The notes under the pieces were generated by a model. It searched no databases. It worked only from the letters and a program-made list of their open reading frames with translations, and was not told the DNA's origin. Below are positions 20,111 through 28,202 of a DNA stretch of 64,000 bases, one piece after another; positions within the stretch are counted from its first letter, which is position 1, and each line of letters opens with the position of its first letter. The position numbers and the translations under genes are program-made. This stretch comes from Rhizobiales bacterium IMCC20636 (GTDB lineage Bacteria; Pseudomonadota; Alphaproteobacteria; Rhizobiales; GCA-2746425): contig CP018226.1 of the NCBI GenBank assembly GCA_016865015.1, positions 3,565,001 through 3,629,000 on the forward strand, in the 5' to 3' direction.

Positions 20111-20176
20111 GTTACACAGCGATGCAAGATCAAAACCCGGGATAAATCGTTCGATCCCCGCCCTCAGGTTGTCTGC

Positions 20177-21160
20177 TCAGGATTCTACGCCTTTCATCCC
20201 TTCGACAGTGTACCGATCGCCTGCAACAGAATCGGGATTGACCGAGGCATTGAGTGCTCCGATCTCATCTTTGGTGAGGATCAAATTGACCGCTGCCGTA
20301 TTTTCCTCAAGATATTTCAGCCGTTTGGTGCCTGGGATCGGAACAATGTCATTCCCCTTTGCCAGCAGCCATGCCAATGCTATCTGGGCGGCTGTGGCCT
20401 CATGCTGTATGGCGACTGACTGAAGAACATCAATGATCGGACGGTTCGCTTCCATGTTATCTGCCTGAAAACGTGGCAGGCTCGCCCGAAAATCACCTTC
20501 AGAGAAATTTGTGTTCGCTGCAAATGTGCCAGTCAGGAAACCGCGCCCCAAAGGCGAATAAGGCACAAAGCCAACGCCAAGCGCTCGGCATGTCGGCAAT
20601 ATCTCCTTCTCCACGTGACGCGTCCACAGCGAATATTCGGTCTGGATAGCCGCAACTGGGTGGATGGCGTGGGCGCGCCTCAAAGTATCAGCACCCATCT
20701 CACACAGGCCGATGTGACCAATCTTGCCTTCTGAAACCAGCTGCGAGAGGCTGTCCATGGTTTCTTCAACCGGATAATCCGGATTGAGCCGATGCACATA
20801 GAAAAGGTCGATGCGTTCCACACCCAGGCGCGTGAGAGATGCCTCGCAGGCCTGCCGCATATAAGCCTCGCTGTTGTCGACCCGGCGTTCATAGCTTCCC
20901 GGTGCACGGACAATGCCGAATTTCGAGGCGATGATCATCGGCGCTGAACTCTCGCGCAGAAACTGTCCGATTAGTTCTTCATTGTGGCCGAAGCCATATG
21001 TATCGGCCGTATCAAGAAAATTGATGCCGAGATCAGATGCGCGATGAAGCACCTTGAGCGACTCGGCATCTTCGCGCGAGCCGTAAAACTCGCTCATCCC
21101 CATACATCCAAGTCCAAGCGCGGAAACCGTCAGGCCTGCTGACAATTGTCGGTGTTTCAT
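20177..21160 (-). CDS. Aldo/keto reductase (AKR13-like)
   Basis: This 327-residue oxidoreductase has the (beta/alpha)8 AKR fold. The tetrad residues are visible: Asp and Tyr in NFLDTADTYGFGHNEELIG, Lys in IIASKFG, and His in IDLFYVHRLN. The C-terminal NADPH pocket reads VPIPGTKRLKYLEEN. The AKR13/YakC-type group reduces aldehydes and ketones with NADPH. The ATG at 21160 has AGGAGACGCT directly upstream. It is convergent with groEL and not clearly linked to any neighbour. The physiological substrate is unknown. Confidence 0.93.
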   Translation of the reverse strand: MKHRQLSAGLTVSALGLGCMGMSEFYGSREDAESLKVLHRASDLGINFLDTADTYGFGHNEELIGQFLRESSAPMIIASKFGIVRAPGSYERRVDNSEAYMRQACEASLTRLGVERIDLFYVHRLNPDYPVEETMDSLSQLVSEGKIGHIGLCEMGADTLRRAHAIHPVAAIQTEYSLWTRHVEKEILPTCRALGVGFVPYSPLGRGFLTGTFAANTNFSEGDFRASLPRFQADNMEANRPIIDVLQSVAIQHEATAAQIALAWLLAKGNDIVPIPGTKRLKYLEENTAAVNLILTKDEIGALNASVNPDSVAGDRYTVEGMKGVES

Positions 21161-21645
21161 AGCGTCTCCTGTAAATTGCAGGCAGAAGGTTAGGCTTCCC
21201 CCATAGGAAAATAAATCTCAAAATCGAAACCGGCTACTGAGCTCATCGAATTTGGGCGGTACGAGCCTGTCCAACGCAATTGCCCGGACCGCCGTAACGC
21301 GAACCTTCGCATCCAAACCACGGTTTGACATGATCGAGCCGCGCAGTATTTTGGAATACTGAGACTGATTTCCGGTAATTTTTCAAACACAGCTTCGTCA
21401 CACTCACACACAGGGTTGTGAGGTGAATGCGCATTTCTGTGAGGTCGCAAAACGCCATCGGCAGAGTTCTGCGGTTTCGCTCTGATCGCCTCACGCGTCT
21501 GTGAATGTTCAGGTTTTGCGAACGGATTGTTGCCGTTTAAATCCCGAAATCTTTTCCCTAAATCCAACTCATCGAGAGGCCAACACCACTCGCAACAAAC
21601 ACAAACAAGACGACACTCGAAAATCAACAAGAAGGAAAAACAATC
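21161..21645. other. Long leader region upstream of the small-peptide repeats
   Basis: This 485-bp stretch holds no credible gene. It contains one promoter-like sequence (21325-21352). Its last 60 bp are A-rich and end in the ribosome site AAGAAGGAAAAACAATC of the first small-peptide gene. If the promoter is real, the peptides have a 5' leader of nearly 300 nt, long enough for regulation or a small RNA. Confidence 0.4.
21325..21352 (+). promoter_or_regulatory. Possible promoter for the small-peptide cluster
   Basis: TTGACA at 21325-21330 and TATTTT at 21347-21352 are separated by 16 nt. This is the best sigma-70-like match I noticed before the peptide genes. It was found by eye, so confidence is low. 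Confidence 0.3.
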
Positions 21646-21807
21646 ATGACTTTTCGTAAAATCGCAGCTCCCGTTCTGATCCTCTCCTCAATCGTTCTGG
21701 GCGCATCCGCTGCCAATGCTGGCGTGTACAACCCGGCCAATGACAGCTCCCCCGATGCCATGACCCCAGGTTACACTGGTCTGGCCAAAGACCTGTCCGG
21801 CAAATAA
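21646..21807 (+). CDS. Small secreted peptide, tandem copy 1
   Basis: This is a 53-residue product of a gene present three times in tandem. Residues 1-25 form a clear Sec signal peptide: Lys5, then the hydrophobic core APVLILSSIVLGASA, ending in ANA. The predicted mature peptide has 28 residues (GVYNPANDSSPDAMTPGYTG followed by LAKDLSGK). It is polar, free of cysteine and rich in Asp, Ser and Pro. The ribosome site is AGAAGGA. Compared with the other copies it differs only in the signal peptide (V10, V17, S21), while the mature part is unchanged. I recognise no family. A conserved hairpin follows the gene. Confidence 0.8.
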   Translation: MTFRKIAAPVLILSSIVLGASAANAGVYNPANDSSPDAMTPGYTGLAKDLSGK

Positions 21808-21828
21808 GCCAACACACCCTCACGGGAA

Positions 21829-21877
21829 GCCGATTGTCTCAAGCTGAACCCCTCCCTGAACAGTTGAGACAACCGGC
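21829..21877 (+). terminator. Intercistronic hairpin after peptide copy 1
   Basis: GCCGATTGTCTCAA (21829-21842) pairs with TTGAGACAACCGGC (21864-21877), a 14-bp stem with one A-C mismatch and a 21-nt loop. The same structure follows copy 2. It lacks a U tract, so it may protect or process the messenger rather than end transcription. Confidence 0.6.
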
Positions 21878-21922
21878 AACCGGGACGACGAAGAACGTCA
21901 AACAAGAACAAGGAATAATAAA

Positions 21923-22084
21923 ATGACATTTAGCAAGATCGCAGCTCCAATCCTGATCCTCTCCTCCATTGCACTGGGTGCAACTGCCGCCACTGCAGGC
22001 GTTTACAACCCAGCCAATGACAGCTCACCAGATGCCATGACACCAGGTTACACTGGTCTGGCCAAAGACCTGTCCGGCAAATAA
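21923..22084 (+). CDS. Small secreted peptide, tandem copy 2
   Basis: This 53-residue copy has the signal peptide MTFSKIAAPILILSSIALGA ending in TAATA, and the same 28-residue mature peptide as copies 1 and 3. Differences from copy 3 are only Ser4 for Arg and Thr24 for Asn, both in the signal peptide. Many codons in the mature region differ silently between copies 1 and 2, so the mature sequence appears to be under purifying selection. The ribosome site AAGGAATAATAAA is shared with copy 3. The start lies 277 bp after the start of copy 1. Confidence 0.82.
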   Translation: MTFSKIAAPILILSSIALGATAATAGVYNPANDSSPDAMTPGYTGLAKDLSGK

Positions 22085-22105
22085 GCCAAACTGCTCTCAC
22101 CGGAA

Positions 22106-22152
22106 GCCGATTGTCTCAAGCTGAACCCTCCCCAACAGTTGAGATAACCGGC
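22106..22152 (+). terminator. Intercistronic hairpin after peptide copy 2
   Basis: GCCGATTGTCTCAA (22106-22119) pairs with TTGAGATAACCGGC (22139-22152). Relative to the first hairpin a C became T, turning a G-C pair into G-U. The stem is thus kept while the loop has changed length. Confidence 0.6.
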
Positions 22153-22197
22153 AACCGGGACGACGAAGAACGTCAAACAAGAACAAGGAATAATAAA

Positions 22198-22359
22198 ATG
22201 ACATTTCGCAAGATCGCAGCACCAATCCTGATCCTCTCCTCCATTGCACTGGGTGCAACTGCCGCCAATGCAGGCGTGTACAACCCGGCCAATGACAGCT
22301 CACCAGATGCCATGACCCCGGGTTACACCGGTCTGGCCAAAGATCTGTCCGGCAAATAA
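22198..22359 (+). CDS. Small secreted peptide, tandem copy 3
   Basis: This third 53-residue copy has signal peptide MTFRKIAAPILILSSIALGA ending in TAANA, followed by the invariant 28-residue mature peptide. It starts 275 bp after copy 2. The 90 bp upstream are nearly the same as upstream of copy 2, so the duplicated unit is gene plus hairpin and leader. The 3' flank is different: the paired hairpin is missing and another inverted repeat (22400-22438) follows. The function is unknown. Three copies point to high dosage of a short periplasmic or extracellular peptide. Confidence 0.82.
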   Translation: MTFRKIAAPILILSSIALGATAANAGVYNPANDSSPDAMTPGYTGLAKDLSGK

Positions 22360-22399
22360 GTCAGCCGAACAACGCAACGCTTACGCTTGTTGCGAGAAG

Positions 22400-22438
22400 G
22401 ATCCCGCTGCCTGAAACCCCTAACAGGGCGGCGGGATC
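22400..22438 (+). terminator. Possible terminator of the small-peptide cluster
   Basis: GATCCCGC (22400-22407) pairs with GCGGGATC near 22431-22438, with an inner CCTG/CAGG pairing around AAACCCCTAA. It is GC-rich but has no U tract. It lies 41 bp after the third peptide gene. The remaining 150 bp to hisG hold nothing else I can support. Confidence 0.45.
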
Positions 22439-22586
22439 TGAGCTTTACCGCTCACATCAACACCACTGACCAGATGGCCGCCAAGACCAATAACAAAATG
22501 GCTCATGGTCCGGTGAATCCATAATTCAAGAGGCGGACAAGCCGCCCTGTCAGGAGATAAAGACATGTTCTTCAGAGGAAAGACTT

Positions 22587-23327
22587 CTAGAGAGATACCG
22601 CAGACGCAAGCACCTTCGGATCGCCCCCAATACGCTGCACAATATCTGTCGCAAGTTCCAGACTTGCAGATGTCCATGCCGCAGTTCTTGATCCAATCAA
22701 GTTGGCTTGCGATTTCAGAACCACGCCATCGGCCAAAATCTTGAGGTGATTGGCAACAAGCGTTGTTCCCGTGCTGGTGATATCGACAATAATGTCGGCG
22801 GTGCCAGCAGCAGGTGCACCTTCTGTGGCACCCAGACTTTCAACAATCCGATAGACACCCAGACCGTGGCTGGCAAAATAACTCTGGGTCAGCATCCAGT
22901 ATTTCGTCGCCACCCTTAGACGGCGGCCATAGTTGCGTCTGAATCCGGCAGCCACATCATCCAGATCTTCCATGGTGTTGACGTCAATCCAGCTTTCCGG
23001 AACCGCAACAACCACATCTGCATGACCGAATCCGAGCGGCTTCAACAGGACGATCTTGTCGTCCACATTGCGCAAGGTTTCGCGCACCAGATCTTCGCCG
23101 GTGACGCCCAGATGAATGACACCGCGCATGGCTTCGCGGGCAATCTCGCCTGCCGACAGGAATGCAATATCTGCGGTTCGACCACCGGATAGCCCTTCAA
23201 GCTGACCGAAATAACTGCGGGATGATCCGAGTGCCTTGATCGTGAATCCGGCATTCTTGAACACGGCTTCAGATTGTTCTTTCAGCCGACCCTTTGACGG
23301 GATGGCAATAGTGAGATCAGCCATCAT
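22587..23327 (-). CDS. hisG: ATP phosphoribosyltransferase catalytic subunit (short form)
   Basis: HisG condenses ATP and PRPP in the first step of histidine synthesis. At about 246 residues it is the short form that lacks the regulatory ACT-like domain and needs HisZ, which is encoded directly upstream. The start LTIAIPSKGRLKEQSEAVF and the PRPP loop TADIIVDITSTGTTLVANHL are typical. The start region overlaps the hisZ stop: ATG codons at 23327 and 23324 lie inside the last hisZ codons, so translation is coupled. A GTG at 23333 is a less likely start. Histidine feedback should act on the HisG-HisZ complex. Confidence 0.95.
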   Translation of the reverse strand: MMADLTIAIPSKGRLKEQSEAVFKNAGFTIKALGSSRSYFGQLEGLSGGRTADIAFLSAGEIAREAMRGVIHLGVTGEDLVRETLRNVDDKIVLLKPLGFGHADVVVAVPESWIDVNTMEDLDDVAAGFRRNYGRRLRVATKYWMLTQSYFASHGLGVYRIVESLGATEGAPAAGTADIIVDITSTGTTLVANHLKILADGVVLKSQANLIGSRTAAWTSASLELATDIVQRIGGDPKVLASAVSL

Positions 23328-24474
23328 TGACACCCCATTTTGGCAGACGATCCAACCACAGCGAAAAGCCGACGGCGGGAACCGGATCTTCAGACCCGAG
23401 AATTTCCATCAGCCGGTCATACCGCCCTCCCCCCGCAACAGGACGGGCCGCACCATCGGCAAACAGTTCAAATACAAATCCGGTGTAGTAATCCAGAGAT
23501 CTGGCAAACCCGGAAGCGAATGAAAAATCGAGCGGGATGGACGGACCCAGCTTTGCGGAAAACTCGGTCAGGCGGTCTGTGAATTGCGCCAGTCTTTTTC
23601 CGAACGTCACCTGATGCTTCTGTTCAAAACCGGCCAGTCTTGCGGGCATATCGAGCGCAGGACCGTTCAAGAGAAGATAGTCCGTCAAAACCGCTGTCAG
23701 ACGAGCCTTGTCTTCGTCGCTCAAACCAAAATCCTGCGGGCCATACATTTCCAGATACCGGCCAGCAATTTCATTGGCGCTGCGCCCTGCATGCAGGGAC
23801 AGGCCCTGTGCCAGCATCATATCTGCTACGGCTTGTTGAAGCCGGTCAGGCTCGCGCACAAGTTTGTTCATATCGGCAGGCAAAGGCGTTTCTTCAGCCT
23901 CATTAGCAGACAGTATCTTTTGAAGGGTTGCGGCATCCAAACCCCGACCAAACGCTCGTATCAGGCGATTACGCAAGCCCGGCGGCACCTCCAGTGACAC
24001 CAGCAGCTGATGAAACAGGGACGGATCACCCAGCTTCAGGGTCAGCACGGTGTCCGGATCAGGCATCAGTGCGGCATCAACAGCAATTGCCATGATATCA
24101 GCGTCGACCAGATGAGGAGTTTCAGTCCGTCCCAGATGTTCAACACCGGCTTGCAGAAACTCCTGCGGACCTTCTTCACGCTGCCGGAAGACCGGGCCCA
24201 GATAGCCGTAGCGCCGTGGCAGATCGGTTCTGGATTTCAGGTGATGCAGGCAGACCGGAATGGTAAAATCAGGGCGCAGGCACAATTCTTCGCCTGCGCT
24301 GCCAGTGGAGGTAAACATGCGGCGGCGCAAATCTTCTCCTGCTGTTTCCAAAAATGGATCAGCGTCCTGGAGAATGGCGGTTTCGATACGTTCGCACTGA
24401 AAGCGCTCGAAAAGCGCATCGAAGGCCTTTACTGAGCGGCCGCTTGCGGAACTTGTTGTTTCATCAGGCAACAT
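23317..24474 (-). CDS. hisZ: ATP phosphoribosyltransferase regulatory subunit
   Basis: This 385-residue protein is a catalytically inactive histidyl-tRNA synthetase paralogue that binds and regulates short HisG. It has the class II core, with motif 2-like LCLRPDFTIPVCLHHL and RRYGYLGPVFRQREEGPQEF, and the histidine-A motif region around SLDYYTGFVFELF followed by AGGGRYDRLMEILG. The anticodon-binding domain of true HisS is missing, as expected. It sits between hisS and hisG on the same strand, 11 bp after hisS and overlapping hisG. This hisS-hisZ-hisG order is common in Hyphomicrobiales. Confidence 0.95.
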   Translation of the reverse strand: MLPDETTSSASGRSVKAFDALFERFQCERIETAILQDADPFLETAGEDLRRRMFTSTGSAGEELCLRPDFTIPVCLHHLKSRTDLPRRYGYLGPVFRQREEGPQEFLQAGVEHLGRTETPHLVDADIMAIAVDAALMPDPDTVLTLKLGDPSLFHQLLVSLEVPPGLRNRLIRAFGRGLDAATLQKILSANEAEETPLPADMNKLVREPDRLQQAVADMMLAQGLSLHAGRSANEIAGRYLEMYGPQDFGLSDEDKARLTAVLTDYLLLNGPALDMPARLAGFEQKHQVTFGKRLAQFTDRLTEFSAKLGPSIPLDFSFASGFARSLDYYTGFVFELFADGAARPVAGGGRYDRLMEILGSEDPVPAVGFSLWLDRLPKWGVNDG

Positions 24475-24485
24475 GAGACGCGCCT

Positions 24486-26021
24486 TTAATCCTGCTGATA
24501 CTTCGCCATGATTGCGGCGACTTGTGTGATGAGATCGGCTCGCTTGATTGTCGACTGGCCGGGATTTTCAGACCTCCACTGCTCATTGTCCGTGATATCT
24601 GCCGACAGTTTCTTGCCGAGGAACAGATCCTTGATCTGCAACTCGCCAGCGGCACGCTCGTCGGAGCCTTCGATAATGGCAACTGGTGCGTTCCGTTTGT
24701 CAGCATAGGACAATTGCTTGCCAAAATTCTTGGGATTGCCAAGAAACATTTCAGCCCGAATGCCCGCATCGCGCAATTCGCGTGTCATTGCCTGATAGGA
24801 GGCCATCTGATCGCGGTCCATCACCAGAACCACAACTGGCCCGAGTTGCCGTTCATCTGCAAGCAGGTTTTTCTGCCGCAACGCCGTCAGCAATCGCGAC
24901 ACGCCGATTGAGAAGCCCGTTGCCGGCACCGCTTCACCACGGAAACGCCCGACCAGGCCATCATAGCGCCCGCCCCCGGCGACCGAGCCAAACTGCACCG
25001 GTTTGCCCTTGTCGTTTTCAACTTCGAAGGTCAGCGCTGCTTCGTAAACCGGTCCGGTGTAATATTCCAGACCGCGCACGATATAGGGTGCGATGGCAAT
25101 AACGCTGCTGTCATAATCTGCCGACTGTGTTAGCGCAGCAATGGTTTCCAGTTCTGCCACCCCTGCGGCAAAACTGTCATTGCTCATGAAAGCGGATGCT
25201 TTCAAGGCTGCAAGTGTCGCAGAATTTGCGTCCGCATCGTCGCTTTCCAGCGCACGAAAATCGACAAACCCCATGATCGTTTCGGTCTGGCCTTCATCAA
25301 GCCCCGCACCATTGGTGAAATCGCCGCTTTCATCCATCCGGCCCTTGCCGAGCAGCTTCTTGACTTCATCTGCCGGGAATTTGTCGAGCTTGTCGATCGC
25401 GCGCAGCACAGCCAGACGCGTTCCAGCGTGATCAGCACCGGTCAGACCAGCGCTCTCCATGACACCATCAAGCAGTTTTCGATTGTTGACGTAGATGACA
25501 AAGTCGCGATCAGCGCCACCCTGTTTCAGGCCGAGTTTTGCCAGTGTATCCGCCGCCATCATGCAGATTTCAGCATCTGCCGCGACTGATGCAGTGCCAA
25601 CAGTATCAGCGTCAAACTGCATGAATTGACGAAACCGGCCCGGGCCCGGTTTTTCGTTGCGGAACACCCATCCGGCGCGATAGCTGCGATAGGGCTTTGG
25701 CAGATCCTGATAATTTTCCGCAACATAACGCGCCAATGGCGCAGTCAGATCATAGCGCAAACTCAGCCATTGATCATCGTCATCCTGCAACGAAAAGACA
25801 CCTGCATTGGGACGATCCGTGTCTGGCAGAAACTTGCCGAGCGCATCGGTGAACTCAAACAGAGGTGTTTCAACCGGGTCAAATCCATAGAGTTCATAGA
25901 CCTCGCGAATGACTTCCATCACGGCGTTGGCCGCATGGATTTCATGGACTTCGCGATCTGCGAAACCGCGTGGTTTACGGGCCTTGACCTTCTCGGCCTT
26001 CCTGTTCTGTTTCGTGCTCAT
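24486..26021 (-). CDS. hisS: Histidine-tRNA ligase
   Basis: This 511-residue class II synthetase charges tRNA-His. Motif 2 is visible in [22 protein letters not shown], the histidine-binding loops are [11 protein letters not shown] and [12 protein letters not shown], and motif 3 is [12 protein letters not shown]-terminal anticodon-binding domain follows (about 415-511). The stretch from about 190 to 300 is longer than in E. coli HisS, as in other alphaproteobacterial and eukaryote-like enzymes, which recognise tRNA-His lacking the usual G-1. It heads the operon with hisZ and hisG, linking histidine charging with histidine synthesis. Confidence 0.96.
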   Translation of the reverse strand: MSTKQNRKAEKVKARKPRGFADREVHEIHAANAVMEVIREVYELYGFDPVETPLFEFTDALGKFLPDTDRPNAGVFSLQDDDDQWLSLRYDLTAPLARYVAENYQDLPKPYRSYRAGWVFRNEKPGPGRFRQFMQFDADTVGTASVAADAEICMMAADTLAKLGLKQGGADRDFVIYVNNRKLLDGVMESAGLTGADHAGTRLAVLRAIDKLDKFPADEVKKLLGKGRMDESGDFTNGAGLDEGQTETIMGFVDFRALESDDADANSATLAALKASAFMSNDSFAAGVAELETIAALTQSADYDSSVIAIAPYIVRGLEYYTGPVYEAALTFEVENDKGKPVQFGSVAGGGRYDGLVGRFRGEAVPATGFSIGVSRLLTALRQKNLLADERQLGPVVVLVMDRDQMASYQAMTRELRDAGIRAEMFLGNPKNFGKQLSYADKRNAPVAIIEGSDERAAGELQIKDLFLGKKLSADITDNEQWRSENPGQSTIKRADLITQVAAIMAKYQQD

Positions 26022-26120
26022 GAGGTACGCAATCGGTTGGCTTGAAATATGAGCGTTGTCCTAACCCATTGCCCGAACTGCGGCAAGCATGGATGCAGCC
26101 AGAACTAGTGCGCCCTGCCT

Positions 26121-26762
26121 TCAAACAGGCCTTTTAAAGGCGTCACGCGCCTTTTCGATCTTGGCGCGACAAATGCAGCCTTCCAGATGGTCATTGACCA
26201 ATCCCATAGCCTGCATGAAGGCATAGACAGTGGTCGGACCGACAAATGACCAGCCGCGCTTTTTTAAATCTTTTGATATCGCAATCGAAACATCCGTCTT
26301 GCCAAGTGTGCGGGCGGTGGCATGGTCCAATATTTTGGGACGTTGGTCCGGGGTTGGTTCATAGCTCCAGAAATAAGCCGCCAGCGTGCCAAATTCGGCC
26401 TGCATTTCCAGAGCGCGTTTGGCATTGTTGATGGTGGACCGGATTTTGCCCTGATGGCGGACAATGCCGACATCCTGCAACAGGCGGGCGACGTCTTCTT
26501 CGCCAAATTGCGCCACGGTGTTCATCTCGAAATTGGCAAAGGCCGCGCGAAAATTTTCGCGTTTGCGCAAGATCGTCAACCAGGACAGACCTGACTGGAA
26601 ACCCTCCAGGCAAATCTTTTCAAACAGGCGTCTGTCCTCATCGACGGGCCAGCCCCATTCCGTGTCGTGATACAGCAGATAATCGTCCTTGTTGTCATGC
26701 CACCAGCAACGGATCTGACCATCAGGACCTTCAATCAAACCATCAGGAACAGTCTGGGTCAT
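26121..26762 (-). CDS. tag: DNA-3-methyladenine glycosylase I
   Basis: This 213-residue enzyme excises 3-methyladenine from alkylated DNA. The TAG-family signature is clear: RCWWHDNKDDYLLYHDTEWG near the N-terminus, the LFEKICLEGFQSGLSWLTIL segment, and KRGWSFVGPTTVYAFMQAMG. The zinc snap ligands are present as Cys in IRCWW, His in YHDTEWG, and His and Cys in DHLEGCICRA. The length is slightly above the E. coli enzyme because of a short C-terminal extension. It is a single gene downstream of the divergent L,D-transpeptidase promoter region. No ada-type operator was seen. Confidence 0.95.
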   Translation of the reverse strand: MTQTVPDGLIEGPDGQIRCWWHDNKDDYLLYHDTEWGWPVDEDRRLFEKICLEGFQSGLSWLTILRKRENFRAAFANFEMNTVAQFGEEDVARLLQDVGIVRHQGKIRSTINNAKRALEMQAEFGTLAAYFWSYEPTPDQRPKILDHATARTLGKTDVSIAISKDLKKRGWSFVGPTTVYAFMQAMGLVNDHLEGCICRAKIEKARDAFKRPV

Positions 26763-27018
26763 CTAAGCGTCCTTTCAAAACATTCACACAGAGAACAGAT
26801 AAACACAGTTCGACACTTTCCATGGAATTGGCACAGATCAAGTGCATTTTACCCCCAACTTATGTGCTCCAAATGCAACAGACATTCATCGACATGCATG
26901 GGTGAAGATAAATTTGAGCGATTCCAACTGTCCCTATACTGGCATTCACTGACAATGCATGTCAGGAGATTTTTCAGGGCGGATCGCGCCTGACTTGAAT
27001 TCTGACCGGGGACAACTG

Positions 27019-27639
27019 ATGAAACGACTGATTGTTGCGCTAATCGCGATTAGCTTCATGCCAGTTTGGCTAACCGTTTCTGCACATGCGCAGCAAACGG
27101 AAATTTTCAATCCATCTACACGGACCTACATGAAGGTCGATGTATTTCGCGCACGTCAAGGCAAGCCTGCGCGCAAATATAATCGCCGCGAAGTGCGTCT
27201 GCGTACTGCTGAACAGCCGGGAACGATCATTGTCGATCCCAAGAAGAAATTCCTGTATCTGGTGACCGATGATCGCCGCGCCATTCGTTACGGCATTGGC
27301 GTCGGGCGCGAAGGCTTTGGTTGGTCCGGGATTGTCAATGTAAAGCGCAAAGCGGAATGGCCAGCATGGCGTCCACCCGCTGAAATGATTGTACGGGAAC
27401 GCAAAAATGGCCGTCGCCTTCCGGCCGTCATGAAGGGCGGACCTGAAAATCCGCTTGGCGCGCGGGCGCTCTATCTCTTCCAGGGTAACAAAGACACGCT
27501 TTATCGCATTCACGGCACAAATGAGCCATGGTCGATTGGTCACAACGTGTCGTCAGGTTGCATACGCATGCTGAACAAGGATGTCGAAGATTTGTACACC
27601 CGGGTCAAACTGGGCGCGAAAGTTATTGTAAAAGGCTGA
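27019..27639 (+). CDS. Periplasmic L,D-transpeptidase (YkuD domain)
   Basis: This 206-residue exported enzyme should cross-link peptidoglycan at meso-DAP residues or attach proteins to it. The signal peptide is MKRLIVALIAISFMPVWLTV ending in SAHA. The YkuD domain covers about residues 68-206 and ends with the catalytic motif HGTNEPWSIGHNVSSGCIRM, which contains the active His, Ser, Gly and Cys. The ATG at 27019 has GGGGA upstream and sets the signal peptide at the N-terminus. The first open codon at 26959 would add 20 polar residues. It is a single-gene unit with its own terminator. Hyphomicrobiales usually have many such paralogues, important for polar growth. Confidence 0.94.
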   Translation: MKRLIVALIAISFMPVWLTVSAHAQQTEIFNPSTRTYMKVDVFRARQGKPARKYNRREVRLRTAEQPGTIIVDPKKKFLYLVTDDRRAIRYGIGVGREGFGWSGIVNVKRKAEWPAWRPPAEMIVRERKNGRRLPAVMKGGPENPLGARALYLFQGNKDTLYRIHGTNEPWSIGHNVSSGCIRMLNKDVEDLYTRVKLGAKVIVKG

Positions 27640-27659
27640 TTTTCAATCTTTTCAGAATC

Positions 27660-27701
27660 AAAAAACCGGCGGTGTTTCAAACGAAGCACCGCCGGTTTTT
27701 T
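27660..27701. terminator. Bidirectional intrinsic terminator
   Basis: AAAAACCGGCGGTG pairs with CACCGCCGGTTTTTT around a 12-nt loop. It follows the L,D-transpeptidase gene by 20 bp. The A run on the left makes it work in the other direction too, ending the converging gene that stops at 27720. Confidence 0.93.
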
Positions 27702-27719
27702 GTTCAATAACTTATCGCT

Positions 27720-28124
27720 CTAACGGCGCTCAAGCGTCTGGCGCACACCGCGAGCCAGATGCTGCGCCTGCTCTTCATCAAACCCGAAATCAACGTAACC
27801 GCCATTCGGAATTTCGATGCGCAGAAACAGGTTGCGCTGTCCATCGGACCTTGTCGCAGCACCAACGGCAAATGTCTTGACCGGCAAGGCACCGGCGGGA
27901 GAGAAAGCCCGCTGACCCGACTTTTCACCTGCAGCGATGGCGCGGTTGTTCTCAGCCGCTGACTTTGCGGTCATCACAGCTGACAGCAAGGTTGAGGCCT
28001 GTTCCTTGGGAACCACCAAGCGAACATTTCCAGCACCAGCGACCTGCAGCGTCACATAGGACACACTGCCGTCATCGCTTGCGCCAACATTAATGACTTT
28101 TTCTAGTTGATTGCCTTCAATCAT
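27720..28124 (-). CDS. Conserved-looking protein of unknown function
   Basis: I do not recognise a family for this 134-residue cytoplasmic protein. It has no signal peptide or membrane helix. The sequence alternates beta strands (VSYVTLQVAGAGNVRLVVP, RNLFLRIEIPNGGYVDFGF) with helices rich in Ala, Glu and Gln, ending in DEEQAQHLARGVRQTLERR. The ATG at 28124, with AGAGAG upstream, is preferred. An in-frame TTG at 28160 would give 146 residues. It shares a terminator with the convergent L,D-transpeptidase gene and follows glcF on the opposite side by 43 bp in the same direction, so it could be read through from glcDEF. Confidence 0.7.
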   Translation of the reverse strand: MIEGNQLEKVINVGASDDGSVSYVTLQVAGAGNVRLVVPKEQASTLLSAVMTAKSAAENNRAIAAGEKSGQRAFSPAGALPVKTFAVGAATRSDGQRNLFLRIEIPNGGYVDFGFDEEQAQHLARGVRQTLERR

Positions 28125-28202
28125 GACAAAGCTCTCTACTGCTACCTGATAATTTTCCAATTGATGGCGGGTTTAGCAGAAGGTTTGAAAAGTTTCGACC
28201 CT

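Larger units (their letters stand above)
21646..22359 (+). repeat. Tandem array of about 276-bp small-peptide units (3 copies)
   Basis: Unit starts are at 21646, 21923 and 22198, giving periods of 277 and 275 bp. Each unit comprises a 162-bp gene and a spacer of about 114 bp, and the two spacers each contain a hairpin. Copies 2 and 3 are the most alike, suggesting the array grew in two steps. Confidence 0.85.

Noticed and set aside
21190-21630. Minus-strand frame of 146 codons upstream of the peptide array
   Set aside because: No ribosome site or recognisable motif; it would cover the likely promoter of the peptide genes.
22564-22740. Short plus-strand frame starting MFFRGKTSREIPQTQ with AGGAG upstream
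   Set aside because: The ribosome site is attractive, but the frame overlaps the 3' end of hisG in antisense and its residues look random. It could be revisited if transcripts are found.
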